A DNA stretch of 64,000 nucleotides from Salminus brasiliensis (GCF_030463535.1 NC_132878.1:94185339-94249338); one strand, 5' to 3'; counted from the stretch's first letter, positions 34,401-45,268 are shown. Made by a program: numbers and translations. The notes: a model not told the origin generated them from the sequence alone.

Positions 34401-37400
34401 TTTTCCAGAGCCGTAGGTGCAAAAAACATTCTGAGTAAATTCTAAAATCAGGCTGGGAGCCACAGAGAGAGCTCTCTTAAAAATCAGTGGCCGTCCCTAA
34501 CCATGTGACCTACCTCTCCTAACATTCTTACAATGTATATAAGTATATATATGTATATAAGCTTTCTGAGAATGTGCACAAATACAGACGAAATGAACGC
34601 AGAGTACGGACAGAAGGCTCCGGCGTTTCCATATTTAATGTTGATCATAAATGAATCCTAATATTACAGAATCACAAATACTCTCCTGGGGCCCCAAATA
34701 CTGTCCCGCCTGATTCATTAGAGCTACACAGTGCAGCGAAGTATCAACGTGATTTTCAAAGCTGCTGTTTTATGGTATAAATGCTACATAATGCTGCTTG
34801 TATGTGAACAGGAGTATTATTGGGCACTGCCATGACATCCGACTATTTACGTTTGCCAATTTGGTGACTGCACTGCTGCCAGACAGGTCCATCCGGGGTC
34901 AAAGATGTGCTTCTGTTGGCTGAAATCATTTGAAATGATAAGCTGCTGGGCTGAGATCATCCAAACCTCCAAAGCATCACTTTAAGACAACCTACAGGTC
35001 CAAATCTGACTGGAAACCACTCCAGAACTTAGACACTCACAGTCCGCATGAACCAGCGTGCTGGCAGACCTGCCCTCGCCAATCTCATTAAAGGCCGAGC
35101 AGCGGAACGGCCCCATGTGGCGGCCCGTCACCTGCAGGTGGAGCCTCTCTGACTGCTCGCTGAGCTGGACCACGCTGTCCTCCAGGACCTGGTACCAGCT
35201 GTAGGACAGCACTGCGGGGAAAGCCTCACACGAACAGGCCAAGATGAGGGACTGGCCTTCCAGGACCCGCGCCGGCTGCAGGTTTATCGATGTGTTTTGC
35301 GGAGGTGCTGAGGAAACAGCAGAGAAACACAAAGCAGTTCAGCCAACTGGGCTGAAAGACGTAGCTCATCCATAATGCTAATTGCTAGCTAGAGGAACAT
35401 ACAGTAGCTGTACACTGATCAGCTATACTATTAGCACCACATTCCTAAAATTGAGAAGGTCCCAGTAGATCTAGCTGACAGTTCGAGGCATGGACTTTGA
35501 TGTCCCGTGGCACCAAGACTTAAGTATTTCACATTAAGAGCCTAGGGCGCCCATGACCCTGTTCACCAGTTCACCAGTTGGTCTCCCTTGAAGCACTTCT
35601 GGTAGGTGCTGACCACTGCATACCTGGGAACACCCCACCAGACGTTCAGTCGTCTAGAACATCACATTTTTGGTTCTTGTCAAATTGTCCCAGATTCCTA
35701 CACTTGCCCATTTTTCCTGCTTCCAACAACAACACCACCTCCAAGACCTGACCATTCACTTGCTGGCTAATATGTAGATCCCGCCCCTTGACAGATGAAC
35801 CCACTGTAGCTGAAGATGATCAGTGCTTCTCAATTCACATGTGGTACTAATGTTATGGCTGATCGGTGCTGAACTTCTAGAACCATATTTGCTCTGTAGC
35901 AAAAACCTAGCAAGAAAGCTAGCAGCTATTTACCATTCCCAGATCTTACATGTCTGTGCAATTTGCTAATAGTCAATAATGCTAATAATGTTGCTAGCAC
36001 GAAATGGAAGCTATGCATAATGCAACATAACTGTTAGCTATTCACTTTCATTGATTGTTAGCAACATTAGCATAATGGGCACTCCATAATTCCAGTGCAC
36101 ATTTTGTGTAACAGAAATCGACAGCAACATATGGTAATTAGCAGCTAGTATCCCCACATTTGATATTTTAAGATATTTAAGAAATGTAAAAAAAACAATG
36201 CTAACAATTGCTAACAATAAATAGAAGCTAGAAGCAGCCAATCAACCAATCAGGTCACGGTCATAATGATAATGACTCAAGCTGGTTAAGCTGGTTGACC
36301 AGCTTAGCTCTCGAACAGCATTGGGTATGTCTTCATTTGAGGCTGATGGTTTAGCAGGTCTATCAGCATGACCAGCAAGGCCAGCTAGTCAACCTGCATG
36401 ACTGGCCTAACCATGCTGGCCCTTCAGTATGACCAGCTTGACGGCCAGTCTGGTCAAGTTAGTCATGCTGATGGACCAGCAGAACCATCAAATGATGACA
36501 TACGCTAGGCTGGTCAATCAATAGCAGGTATGTTTTCCCATTGATGACCAGCTTTTCAACCACCTTCACAGTTAAAGACCAGCTTGACCATCAAAGCTGG
36601 TCTTAAGCTGGACCTTTCAGTAAGAAATTGTAAATTTTAAATATGAAATTTGCTTTGTTTTGTTAGCAATGTTAGCATTAGCATTATTATTAGCATACAT
36701 AGTGGATGTCAACTGAGATCAACCTCACAAAAGAACCCATGTGGTTCTACAGCAACCGAATTAGCAGCTAGCTACAGTTAGCATGTCGTATTTAACACGC
36801 TATTAATAACACACTTTCTATTTTCTAACTTTCCTAGTAAATCTAGATGACCACTGCTGTACCCTTCACGGTCAAGGTATGCTCTTTCTGGCCATGAGCA
36901 TTGGAGGCCTTGCAGGTCACGCTGATGTGAAGAACGGCCTTGTTGATGCGCAGCTTCCCTCGGAGAGTGTGGTTCTGTAGAACGCTGAACTCTTCCATGT
37001 CGCTGAGGGCGAACTGAGGAAGTGTGCCTTCCACCTTCCACTTCATGGTGGCGCTGGGCAGGGATCGCACCTTACACCAGCACCACATAACTCGACCATG
37101 GACAACACAACTGGATTCAGGCAAGATGGAGGGCTGGTCTGCAAATATCACATCCAAAGACACATGCACAACCACATGTATACAATCAGCCATGACATAG
37201 TTCCTTATTATTAATAAACCTCACAGCTATGGTAACAGCTACAGATGACGGTAGTATAAACCTTGTATCTCCAAAACGTTACAGGAGAGGGAAAATACTT
37301 TCTTGACTTACAATAGAATAATGAACTGTCAATTCCAACATGCTTCTTTATGGAACCAAAACCGGTTCTTCTATGGCTTTGCTCAAGGAACCCTTTGTAG

Positions 37401-40400
37401 CACCTTTATTTTTAACAGTGCAGGGTTGAAAAACACTGGGCTAGAGCATTGGTTCTCAAGCTAGTTTGCAAGAACCACCCACCCTTAGTTTGGTTTGGAG
37501 CAAAAATGTGAACCGTCTGTGGGTCTCTGAGGAACCGGTTGAGAACCGAAAGCATGGCCAAACGTCTGGCAAAGGAGGGGTTTCTAATAAAGTGGCCGGG
37601 GTGTATTCTTAGAATTTCTGTTTGCCAATTCATCGTCAAATTATTCCACAATATAAAGAACAACTGCCAGATTCACATTAAGTCAAAAAGTGAAAAACGC
37701 CAAAAAATGGAGATACAAGGTTTTTGCAGGACAGCTGCGATACATTCAGGCTTCCTACATAAATAACAGCAATCATGTATAACAAATTGAGTAGTTTGTT
37801 TCCAAAAGCTCATTATGAACTGGAAAATGAAACACTATGATTTAATTTTTTTATTATTATTGTTATTATTATTATTATTATTACTAATTATTAGAAAATC
37901 ATTTTGGAATATAATTAAGTATTTTAAAGGTCCAAAGGAATGCATTTATTTGGTAATTAGGTTGTTGGATGTATAAATAGTAAGTGTGTGTGATTTGTGT
38001 TGGTGTAATAAAGATCAGATATGGTTTTACAGGCCTATTTACCACCCTGTTACTTTTACCACCCTGTTATTTTTACCACCCTGTTACTTTTACCACCCTG
38101 TTACTTTTACTACCCTGTTACTTTTACCTCAGAACGAAAGATGCTTGATTTCCTGTTCATGGAAAAAGTAACACCAAGACCCTGTTTACACCAGGATTGG
38201 ATCTCTGTGAGACTCATTTCACAACCCGAAACTCCTTCCAGTACAACAACGGAACACCAGTAATAACTGCTGTGCAATGAGCGAATTTGCATATTCCGTC
38301 CTACACAGTGATCAGATTTCAGATTTCACACTCCCCAGAGACACGTCTGACTTCCATCTTACTGAGTGAAGTGACCAGGTGTAAACAAGGTCTAAAAAAT
38401 GGGTAATGGGTTCTTTAGGACCACGCACCATGTTGGTCATACAGATGTGACCTTTAAATTGATGAAGAACCTTTCGTTTTTTGGGTCTTTAAAATGTTCT
38501 TCACACTCACACTTCACATCTCTGTGACAAACATGCTTCTTTATGGAACCAAAACCGGTTCTTCTGTGGCATCATCAAGGAACCCTTTGTAGCACCTTTA
38601 TTTTTAAGAGTGCAGGGTTGAAAAACACTGGGCTAGAGGATTGGTTCTCAAGCTAGTCCGCAAGAACCACCCACCCCCAGTTTGGTTTGGAGCAAAAATG
38701 TGAACCCTCTCTGAGGAACCGGTTGAGAACCGAAAGCATGGCCAAACGTCCGGCAAAAGAGGGGTTTCTAATAAAGTGGCCGGGGGTGTATTCTTAACAG
38801 TACTCAGGAAAACACCAGCACATTGCACACCACTGACACTGTGTGTAAACAACAGAGGCAGAAAAGCCCCAGAGCACTGACTCACACTCCACACTGATGA
38901 TGAAGGGTGATGAAGAGTTGGCCACTCCGAGAGAGCTGTGGGCTGTGCAGTAAAATCTGTTCTGGCCGGGCAGCAAGTCAGTGGCGGTGATGCTCTGCCC
39001 TCCACCATCCAGTGCATTCACAGAGCCGGACCGCTGAAGGTACCACAGGAATGAGGAGGCAGGGGGGTTGGCGTCATTGCGGCATTCCAGAGCTACACTC
39101 CCACCCACCACAGCTCTGCTGCTTTCACCAGAGACATGCACCGACTGAGGGGCATCTGGAAAGACATGGGATGAGTTTAAGCCTCCTGAGGTTCAGCTAT
39201 AACATTCCGGATCAAATTTCCTAAATTGTCTGGTGATTAATCATATTTTAACAATCAAAAATAATTATAATGAATATTTTTCTTCATAAACATCATATGT
39301 TGCTCAGTTGTTATCAATATAATCAATATTTAGTGTGAACATTTTTATATTTGTACCCTGTGAACTGACTACAATTCCTTTGGGAAGCTGGGCCCTGTAT
39401 TGGAATTAGCACTATTCTTATTGGTTGCCCTGTATTATGCTCTTTAACACTAGAGTAAACTGCTGAAAATGTAAACATGCCCATGGTTGTGACATCACAA
39501 CCACAGAAAGCCATATAGGGTCGGGGACTTACGACAATTCTAAGGGCCTGTGACTGACAGGGGCCCTAAAAATGTATTTGTGGAGTATTTTGGCTGAGTT
39601 GTTAAAGCTGTAGGGCCCAGTGTAATATCTATTCATTAAAGTGGGTGGAGCTTGCAGGAATGACAGATCACAACTGGCAAAAAATATACAGGATATTTAA
39701 GCTTTAGATGTGTTTATTTACATGGGAATGGGCCGGGTTAAAAGTCGTACTGCAGCCAGCCAGCAGAGGGCGTGAGAGACGTTCTGGCTATCGTCCAGTC
39801 CACTCCTACACACAGTCTATGGTAATAAAACTCTACAGTCCACACGGTCTCGGTCCACATGCCTCTTTTTCTACTCGGCTTGTCCAGAAATGCATGTGTA
39901 AAGTGTGTCCTTTAGGAGTGGCTGTGGAGAGTCAATGAACCTACTCCCCCTATCCCATGCAATGCTCCCGACACAAGGAGGGTGAGGACAAGCTCATGCC
40001 ACCCCCCCTTTTCGAACTGCCGCCAAGGCAGCATCACCAGGCAGCCAATGCGCTCTGAGGAAAGTGCGGGATCCCCAGCTCTTATCCAACAGCTAACAGA
40101 CGCCTGTGTCGGCCAGCATCACAATGGAAATGATGAGGGGAGAGAGCGCCATCTACCCACCCAGAGAGAGCAGGGCCATTTGTGCCCTTCAGGCTCCAGC
40201 TGCTGATGGCGAAGCAGCATGACCCAGGGTTCGGACTCGCGATCTTAGGCCCATAAAGTCAGTGTCTTAAGAAAAGGTATCGTACATTTTTATCCAATCA
40301 GCTAATCGGTCAGTTATTCATGCATCTACAGTGTGTATTAAACACTCACAGTTTACATTAATCTCAACCCAAGATGGAGCCGCCTGTTTGCCTGAATGAT

Positions 40401-43400
40401 GGACCCAGCAGCCCACCTCCCTGCCCTGGTCACTGGTTCTGGCAGGGAAGGAGATGGTGCTTTGAGCTTGCCATTTGCCCGACCCCAGGTCAGCCTGGCT
40501 ATTCTGAACATCTCCGATTATGCCCCCGAAAGTTAGAGCTGGTGGAGATGAAGGGCAAGTGTGCACCACCGTGCAGGAAATACGAAGAGTTCCCCCCACT
40601 GTTGCGTTTCCTTCAACAGTCAGCTGGACTGCCGGTGTCGTCACTGGTGAAAAAGACAATAAAGAATAATTAATACTGGATAATATATCTTATGATTAAT
40701 AACTGAATCAATATTTAAAAAAACAGAACAAATGCAGGAATGCAGCTTCCAAATGACCAACAGATGGCAGTGTAATACACTAATACACTATTTGGACAAA
40801 AGTATTGGAACACCTGTTAATTCAACATTGTTCAAGCGTATTAAAAAAAGTTGATCCTGCTTTTGTTGTGTCAAAAATGTTAAAACTGTAAAACAACTTA
40901 AAAATGTAAAAACTTAAGTAGCTGAATGCATTCGTTGGAAGGGGTGTCCACAAACATTTGGACCTATAGTGTATTTCCATAACTATGACACTCCCAACTC
41001 CATAAATATGCCACACCTAGCTGCTAGGTTATGCAAATAGTAGAAATCTAGATTTCCGGGAAAATATTGCCATGGTTACACAATATTTTATGTAGATTTC
41101 CACAATTAATCTACATGCCCATTTCCATAATTGCACAACAAGTTACCTAGATATTCCTAATTATATTACATCCAGTTTGAGGTCAATTCTACACCCATTT
41201 CAATTGATGTATTACAATAAATGTTTTCTTAATTATACAATGGCCATTTCCATAGTTACACAAAAAAGCAACCTACACACACATTTTCATAATTATGCCA
41301 CGTCCATTTCCATAGTTGCTCAAAAAGTTACCTAGATTCTCATAATTATATTTCAGTGGATTACAGTACTACACTATTATAGCGTTCAAATTCCTGACAA
41401 TGCCCTACATCCATTACGTCACCATTACGTATCCATTATGTCACACCCATTTGCGAGGTTACGCAAGAAATAGGTACCTATGTTATCATAATGAAGGCAT
41501 TAACGGCTGATTGTACCCTTTGAACTGAATACAATTCCTTTGGGAAGCTGGGCCTTATATTGGAATTAGCACTATTCTTATTGGTTGCCCTGTATTATGC
41601 TCTTTAACACTAGAGTAAACTGCTGAAAATGTAAACATGCTCATGGTTGTGACATCACAACCAAAGAAAGCCATAAAAAGTTGGGGAGTTAGGACGATTC
41701 TAAGGGCCTGTGACTGACAGGGGCCCTAAAAATGATATTGAGTATTTTGGCTGAACTGTTAGAGCTGTAGGGCCCAGTGTAATATATATTCATTAAAGTG
41801 GACTAGTTTAAAATGCTATGTTACCATAATTAAGGCATTAACGGCTGATTACTATTACAGTGAATATGAAAAATGCTAAAAATAGTTATGTTGAGTTCAG
41901 ATCTATCAAATGTGAGTAATTTTTCTCAGCATAATGCTCATAACTTAGAGTATTAATCACATTACATCAAAGAACATTGATCCTGGTCTCGGGGAGCCAT
42001 ATGGGGGGTGAGTTAGGGTCTGTGACTGACACTAGGGGCACTGAAAAATCACTTGAGTATTTGACAGAATTGTTAGACCTGTAGGGCACTATGTAATATT
42101 TTGACATGGGGCCCAAAATCTCTAGCTGAGCCCCTGCCTGGTCTGTCTGACTGAACACGATAGTGAATTGTCAAGCCTTCAAAACATCAGTCTAATTGGA
42201 TAGAGCTGTGGACACAGACTTTCCACAGTTTATGGGTTATGGAGAACCACCGGACCATGCAATCAGAGTAAACGGTGACCAGCAGTGGACTTACCACGGA
42301 CGTTCAGTTTCACCATGTTGTGATAGAAGTTGTGTTTGACCTCATTTGGATCAATCCAGGGATAAAGTTGGTATCCATCCATCGCTGCTGAAACCTCTCT
42401 GATCTTCAGGCCGCAGTTCCTACTCTCCGCATCACCGGTCAGCTGAGTTCGGCCACGGAATGGCTCGGCGACGTCCCCAGTGTTCTGGCTGTAGACTACA
42501 GGGTATCCGGTCGCGGAGTAACTGTACCAAACGATTTGAGATGGCAAGTGTGAATAAGGGTGGGTGAAGGTGCAGGGGATGTCCACACACGACCCGGCCA
42601 GAACGCTCATCTCCGTGGGCATGGTCACACTCCATTTCTGTGCCTCCGAAAGCACACACCAAAGCACTGGCCGACAAAGGACAGAATGAGACATGCTTAT
42701 GAGAGTCAGTGAGAGTCTACGGTACATTTAGAAATTGTACAGTATTTTCTATAGCCATTAAATATGGACAAAAGTATTGGGACACCTGCTCATTCAGTCC
42801 TTCCTCTGAAATCACGGGTGTATCCTGCATTTGTTGGAGTAACGGTCTCTACTTTTCTCCACTCTACTTTTTGCAGGAGCATTGCTGTGAGGATTTGACT
42901 GATTGCACCACAACTCGATGACAGGGTTGTGGGTTCGATCCCAGAGCTCGGCAAGCTGCCACTGTTGGGCCCTTGAGCAAGGCCTCACCTCCATCATCCC
43001 CAACTCATCCTAAAAGTACTGGATTGAGCATCACCATCATTCTAGAGAATGACAGTTCTTCCACTGCTCCACAGCTCAATGCTGCTGCTGGGGGGGCTTT
43101 ATGACCTTCTAGCCCATGTCTGGCATTAGGCAGCATGGTGCCAATAGGTTCATAGTTATTTATCTGCTCCATAGAATCCTATTCTATTGGCAGTACGTCT
43201 CTAAAGGATTTTTTTATTTGCTAAATGTGGTGTATAAGGTTCCTCTGGGCCATTTACCTCTTTATGGTAGGTCTATCATAAACACTGCCATCTGAAGATC
43301 TTAAGGGACTGCTTAACTGGGTGACCCTGCTGACACTGGGTGAGGACTGAGGGTGAAGGCCGACACCAGCCACCGATGGAAAGGAAAGCGCTCTGTACCC

Positions 43401-43894
43401 GGCTCTGATACGCCTGACGCCAATGCTGGCCAGCATCGCACCACACTGGAGTGATGTAGGGGGGAAAGTGCCACCCACCCACCCTGGAGCGAGCAAGGCC
43501 ACTTGTGCTCTCTTCAGGGTCTTCAGTCTGGGTTTGAAGACAGCGAGCGTTGGACTCTGCTGTTCGGACACCCAGGGGAAGCTCGTTCCACCACTTCGGT
43601 GCAGGACAGAAAAAAGTCTGGATGCTTGTCTTCTGTGGATCTTAAAGGATGGCGGGTCAAGCAGAGCCGTACTTGAAGCTGGAAGGGCTCTTGGTGCTGA
43701 GCCCAGATCGTGACACATTCATAAGCTAAGCAGCAGTACCAGGTTTAGTTAACAGTCCTACATCACTGTCCGAAAATGCTTTCAGAAGAGCTTTAGAAAT
43801 ACAAACAGCCAGGACAACCAAAGCAGTTATACAACGTCTACAATCCACACTTACCTCGCCAAATGAAGCAGAAAAGCCCACAACGTCCTCCCAT
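31390..43894 (-). CDS. Siglec (CD22/MAG-like) receptor, V-set + five Ig domains + TM
   Basis: Siglecs are leukocyte or glial type I membrane lectins for sialic acid. Exons: signal 43894-43855, V-set 42666-42295, then Ig exons 40643-40350, 39155-38886, 37138-36863, 35307-35041, 32870-32610, and TM 31483-31390. All junctions are phase 1, and the spliced frame is open for about 624 aa. The V-set has the Siglec pattern SCVDIPC (Cys40, Cys45) with Cys98 in NCGLKI; domain 2 has the family signature CTVVHTCPSSPPAL. Domains 4 and 6 are of the WCxC type found in CD22/MAG-like proteins. Odd points: the F-strand position where Siglecs keep a sialic-acid-binding Arg appears to be Trp117, the exon of domain 6 lacks a GT donor, and no cytoplasmic ITIM exon was found. 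Family assignment is firm; orthology to CD22, MAG or a fish-specific Siglec is open. Confidence 0.85.
31484..32580. other. Siglec-like intron, no other gene seen
   Basis: Unique sequence between Ig domain 6 and the TM exon. A small acceptor-donor pair on the - strand near 32505-32521 could be a micro-exon but has no supporting homology. Confidence 0.45.
32581..32870 (-). CDS. Siglec-like Ig domain 6 exon, donor abnormal
   Basis: Acceptor CTTTCCTAG. The Ig domain carries STC...WCEC and ITCHATNEHG. The expected phase-1 donor at 32610/32609 reads AAAG|GCCTGT instead of GT. If not spliced, the frame adds GLFAFLYLL and stops at TAG 32583-32581, giving a protein without a membrane anchor. If spliced as a GC-AG intron, 32870-32610 (87 codons) joins the TM exon in frame. 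Confidence 0.75.
32945..33265. mobile_element. MITE with TIR CATAACATTAAAACCACCTGC
   Basis: The left end is GCCATAACATTAAAACCACC and the right end is GGTGGTTTTAATGTAGTGGC, near-perfect inverted repeats of about 20 bp around a 280-bp interior. The ends resemble those of family F Tc1-like elements. It lies in the Siglec-like intron. Confidence 0.8.
33266..33922. other. Siglec-like intron, no gene seen
   Basis: Unique sequence with a short (CAA)n run. No supported exon on either strand. Confidence 0.5.
33922..34414. mobile_element. Tc1/mariner-like MITE, TIR CAGCTCTGGAAAAAATTAA
   Basis: The left end CAGCTCTGGAAAAAATTAA is matched at the right by TTAATTTTTTCCAGAGCCG. TA stands outside both ends, as expected for a Tc1/mariner TA duplication. 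About 490 bp, no transposase. Confidence 0.82.
34415..35040. other. Siglec-like intron, no gene seen
   Basis: Unique sequence between Ig domains 5 and 6. No supported exon. Confidence 0.5.
35041..35307 (-). CDS. Siglec-like Ig domain 5 exon (C2)
   Basis: Acceptor TTTCCTCAG and donor GTGAGT, 267 nt. It has LACSCEAFPAVLSYSWY and GPFRCSAFNEIGEG, the B- and F-strand cysteines of a C2-type Ig domain. Confidence 0.9.
35411..35875 (-). mobile_element. Tc1-like family F relic with both ends
   Basis: The ends CTGATCAGCTATACTATTAG and CTAATGTTATGGCTGATCGG are inverted. The interior 'GGCGCCCATGACCCTGTTC' to 'CTTGCCCATTTTTCCTGCTT' is the reverse of a degraded transposase start. It is inside a Siglec-like intron. 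Confidence 0.75.
36270..36610. repeat. GACCAGC/GCTGGTC-rich degenerate repeat
   Basis: The words CTGGTC, GACCAGC and CATGCTGG occur repeatedly in both orientations over 340 bp. The rest of 35876-36862 is unique intron sequence with no exon seen. Confidence 0.6.
36863..37138 (-). CDS. Siglec-like Ig domain 4 exon (WCxC type)
   Basis: Acceptor ATATTTGCAG and donor GTACAG, 276 nt. SSC...VMWCWCKV and SVTCKASNAHG give the additional-Cys pattern shared with domain 6. Confidence 0.88.
37255..37737 (+). mobile_element. MITE family B split by a 273-bp insertion
   Basis: The outer ends AAACCTTGTATCTCCAAAA and TGGAGATACAAGGTTTTTG are inverted. Interior family B sequence resumes after the inserted segment 37340-37612. 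Confidence 0.7.
37340..37612. repeat. Duplicated ~270-bp segment, copy 1
   Basis: It starts ACATGCTTCTTTATGGAACC and ends GTGGCCGGGGTGTATTCTTA. A copy lies 1.2 kb away at 38529-38796 in the same orientation. It is inserted within MITE B. Confidence 0.88.
38039..38127. repeat. 17-bp minisatellite, about 5 units
   Basis: The unit is ACCACCCTGTTACTTTT, with one T-for-C and one T-for-C/A variant unit. It is in the intron between Siglec-like domains 3 and 4. The surrounding 37738-38528 holds no exon. Confidence 0.9.
38529..38796. repeat. Duplicated ~270-bp segment, copy 2
   Basis: The same text as 37340-37612 with a few substitutions and a 10-bp deletion near 38710. It stands alone, without MITE B flanks. 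Confidence 0.88.
38886..39155 (-). CDS. Siglec-like Ig domain 3 exon (C2)
   Basis: Acceptor TCTTTCCAG and donor GTGAGT, 270 nt. It has VALECRNDANPPASSFLWY and NRFYCTAHSSLG, a standard C2 domain. Confidence 0.92.
39351..39650. repeat. Dispersed ~300-bp duplication, copy 1
   Basis: 'CCTTTGGGAAGCTGGGCCCT' to 'CTGTAGGGCCCAGTGTAATA' is repeated with few changes at 41512-41805, about 2.2 kb away, same strand. A more decayed relative lies near 41990-42110. Confidence 0.9.
39940..40255 (-). mobile_element. tRNA-SINE-like element (family D), reverse
   Basis: It contains 'CGAACTGCCGCCAAGGCAGC', 'CAGCTAACAGACGCCTGTGT' and 'GAGAGAGCGCCATCTACCC', ending near a decayed reverse B box (GGGTTCGGACTCGCGATC). 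A fragment of the same family is at 43366-43512. Confidence 0.6.
40350..40643 (-). CDS. Siglec-like Ig domain 2 exon
   Basis: Acceptor TTTTTCACCAG and donor GTGAGT, 294 nt. It carries ISCTVVHTCPSSPPALTFGG and VGCWVHHSGKQ. The CxxxHTCPxxPP block is typical of Siglec domain 2. The usual Trp after PPAL is Phe here. Confidence 0.93.
40787..40975 (+). mobile_element. MITE family A, internally deleted solo-ends copy
   Basis: Both ends are present (GGACAAAAGTATTGGAACAC and GTGTCCACAAACATTTGGAC), flanked by ACACTATT and TATAGTGTA. Only about 190 bp remain. Confidence 0.82.
40976..41470. repeat. Degenerate tandem repeat, 'CCATTTCCATAATTACAC'
   Basis: About seven imperfect units of 55-65 bp built on this word plus GTTACCTAGAT. 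It is in the first large Siglec-like intron. Confidence 0.65.
41512..41805. repeat. Dispersed ~300-bp duplication, copy 2
   Basis: See copy 1 at 39351. It shares GGAATTAGCACTATTCTTAT and GTTGTGACATCACAACCA. Confidence 0.9.
42295..42666 (-). CDS. Siglec-like N-terminal V-set exon
   Basis: Acceptor TGTCGGCCAG and donor GTAAGT, 372 nt. It encodes the end of the signal peptide and a V-set domain with SCVDIPCTFTHP, FRGRTQLTGD and NCGLKI. The F-strand region reads GYQLYPWID, where other Siglecs have (Y/F)xFR. Confidence 0.93.
42765..43207 (+). mobile_element. MITE family A carrying a SINE fragment
   Basis: It starts GGACAAAAGTATTGGGACAC. Family A sequence is broken at 42913-42990 by 'GACAGGGTTGTGGGTTCGAT' (SINE family C), then continues to 'CAGTACGTCTCTAAAGGA'. 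The 3' end is missing. Confidence 0.75.
43366..43512 (-). mobile_element. SINE-like family D fragment
   Basis: 'GTACCCGGCTCTGATACGCC' and 'GGCCAGCATCGCACCACACT' match the interior of the element at 39940. Confidence 0.5.
43535..43705 (+). mobile_element. Dispersed repeat family E fragment
   Basis: 'GTTCCACCACTTCGGTGCAG' and 'GATCTTAAAGGATGGCGGGT' are shared with 29540-29700. Confidence 0.6.
43855..43894 (-). CDS. Siglec-like signal-peptide exon
   Basis: ATG at 43894-43892, donor GTAAGT, 40 nt. Joined to the V-set exon it reads MGGRCGLFCFIWRVLWCVL plus SEA, a typical signal peptide. An acceptor-like TTATTCACAG ends at 43925, so a 5' UTR exon upstream is likely. Confidence 0.8.
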
Positions 43895-44107
43895 GACTTC
43901 TAAACCCATGGACAAGAGACTACACTGTGAATAAATAAATAAATAAATATATATATAGAGAGGCAAGTAAAATGATCATTAATATATGATATACGGTGAC
44001 ACCAGTTTCCACTATTGCACTATGCTCATTTCCAGGGGTACGTCAGACATCTGAATTCATTATAATTATGCTGCACCTACTACCACATGTTTTTGCACCT
44101 GATTTTG

Positions 44108-44275
44108 TCATGCCTGCCCCTGTTTGATTTTTGCTCCCAAGCTGGCTCTGTTTGTGTCTTGTCTGTCCCAGCCACGCCTGTCCATTAGTGTTTCCACCTG
44201 TGTCTCCTCTTTAGCCACGCCCCCTTGTTAATCCCAGGTGTTCCCTGTGAGTCTCTTGTTAGCATCTTGTTAGCA
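44108..44275 (+). mobile_element. Dispersed repeat family I
   Basis: 'GCCACGCCCCCTTGTTAATC' and 'CCATTAGTGTTTCCACCTGT' recur at 13.6 kb and, reversed, at 47.85 kb. Confidence 0.6.
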
Positions 44276-44885
44276 CTTTTACTTGTCTCAAGCAACATTT
44301 TCGGTGCTCTTTCCAAAGACAAAGCAAAGTGCAGATCATTGAAAACAGCTGAACTATCTGCATTACTTCTTAAATCAAGCAAAGTGGTATTTATACTCTT
44401 TCTGTTGGGGGAAAAAATTACATTATCTGCATTATTTCCCCAAACCAGCAAAATTATCTTCATTATTTCTTATGGAAAAACTATTGCCTGCATTGTTTGT
44501 TTTTTTTTTTTTGTTTGTTTGTTTTTTTGCTTGGAATAAGCAAAATTTTATGAAACAAGCAAAATAATAAAAATTCTACTTATTATTTTATTGAAAAGCA
44601 ACTATCTCCACTATTTCTTCAAACCAGCAAAATATGTCAAGTATCATTTCTTGAAACAAGCAAAATTATACTTATTATTTCATTGAAAAACAATTATCTG
44701 CATTATTTCCTCAAACAAGCAACATACTCCTATTATTTCTTGAAACAAGCAACAATATCTGCAGTATTTAACCGAACAAGCAAAATTATATTCAGAACTT
44801 TTTGAACACAATATTGTCTGTGTTGTTTCTTGGGAAAAACAATATTTACCTACATTATTTTCTCCAATAAGCAAAATGATAAGTC
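44276..44885. repeat. Degenerate ~45-bp tandem repeat
   Basis: About a dozen imperfect units combining GAAACAAGCAAAATTATC and GCATTATTTCTTC. A few related units recur near 46300-46450. Confidence 0.75.
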
Positions 44886-45099
44886 ATATAACAAACAGCA
44901 AAATCACAGCAATAATTGCAGTAAAGATATATATAGATGTGATATATTAAGTATATTTAAGATAATGTCACTTTGTCATATTTAAATCATTTTTTGCAAT
45001 ATTATTTTAAGGTGAGAAACTATTAAACTCGACATCTCAGCAGATCAGAGCTGCCATGCAAACATTTCCAAGTCCTTTTTTGTTGTTTTTCTCTTTGAG

Positions 45100-45268
45100 A
45101 CATAATGCGAATCGGGCAGTTCCTTACATTTTGTCAAAAAATCCATGAACTGACCAACAGAAATGCTCTAAAGTGACCAAAATTGTTTTACTTTGCCTTT
45201 CATTGAAAGTTAAGAAGGTTTTTTCCTCTTCCTGTACAGTTGAGGTTTTTGCGAGGCAGTTATGTGAT
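45100..45268 (-). mobile_element. MITE family B fragment
   Basis: 'ACCAACAGAAATGCTCTAAA' and 'TTAAGAAGGTTTTTTCC', ending GAGGTTTTTGCGAGGCAG. Confidence 0.5.
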
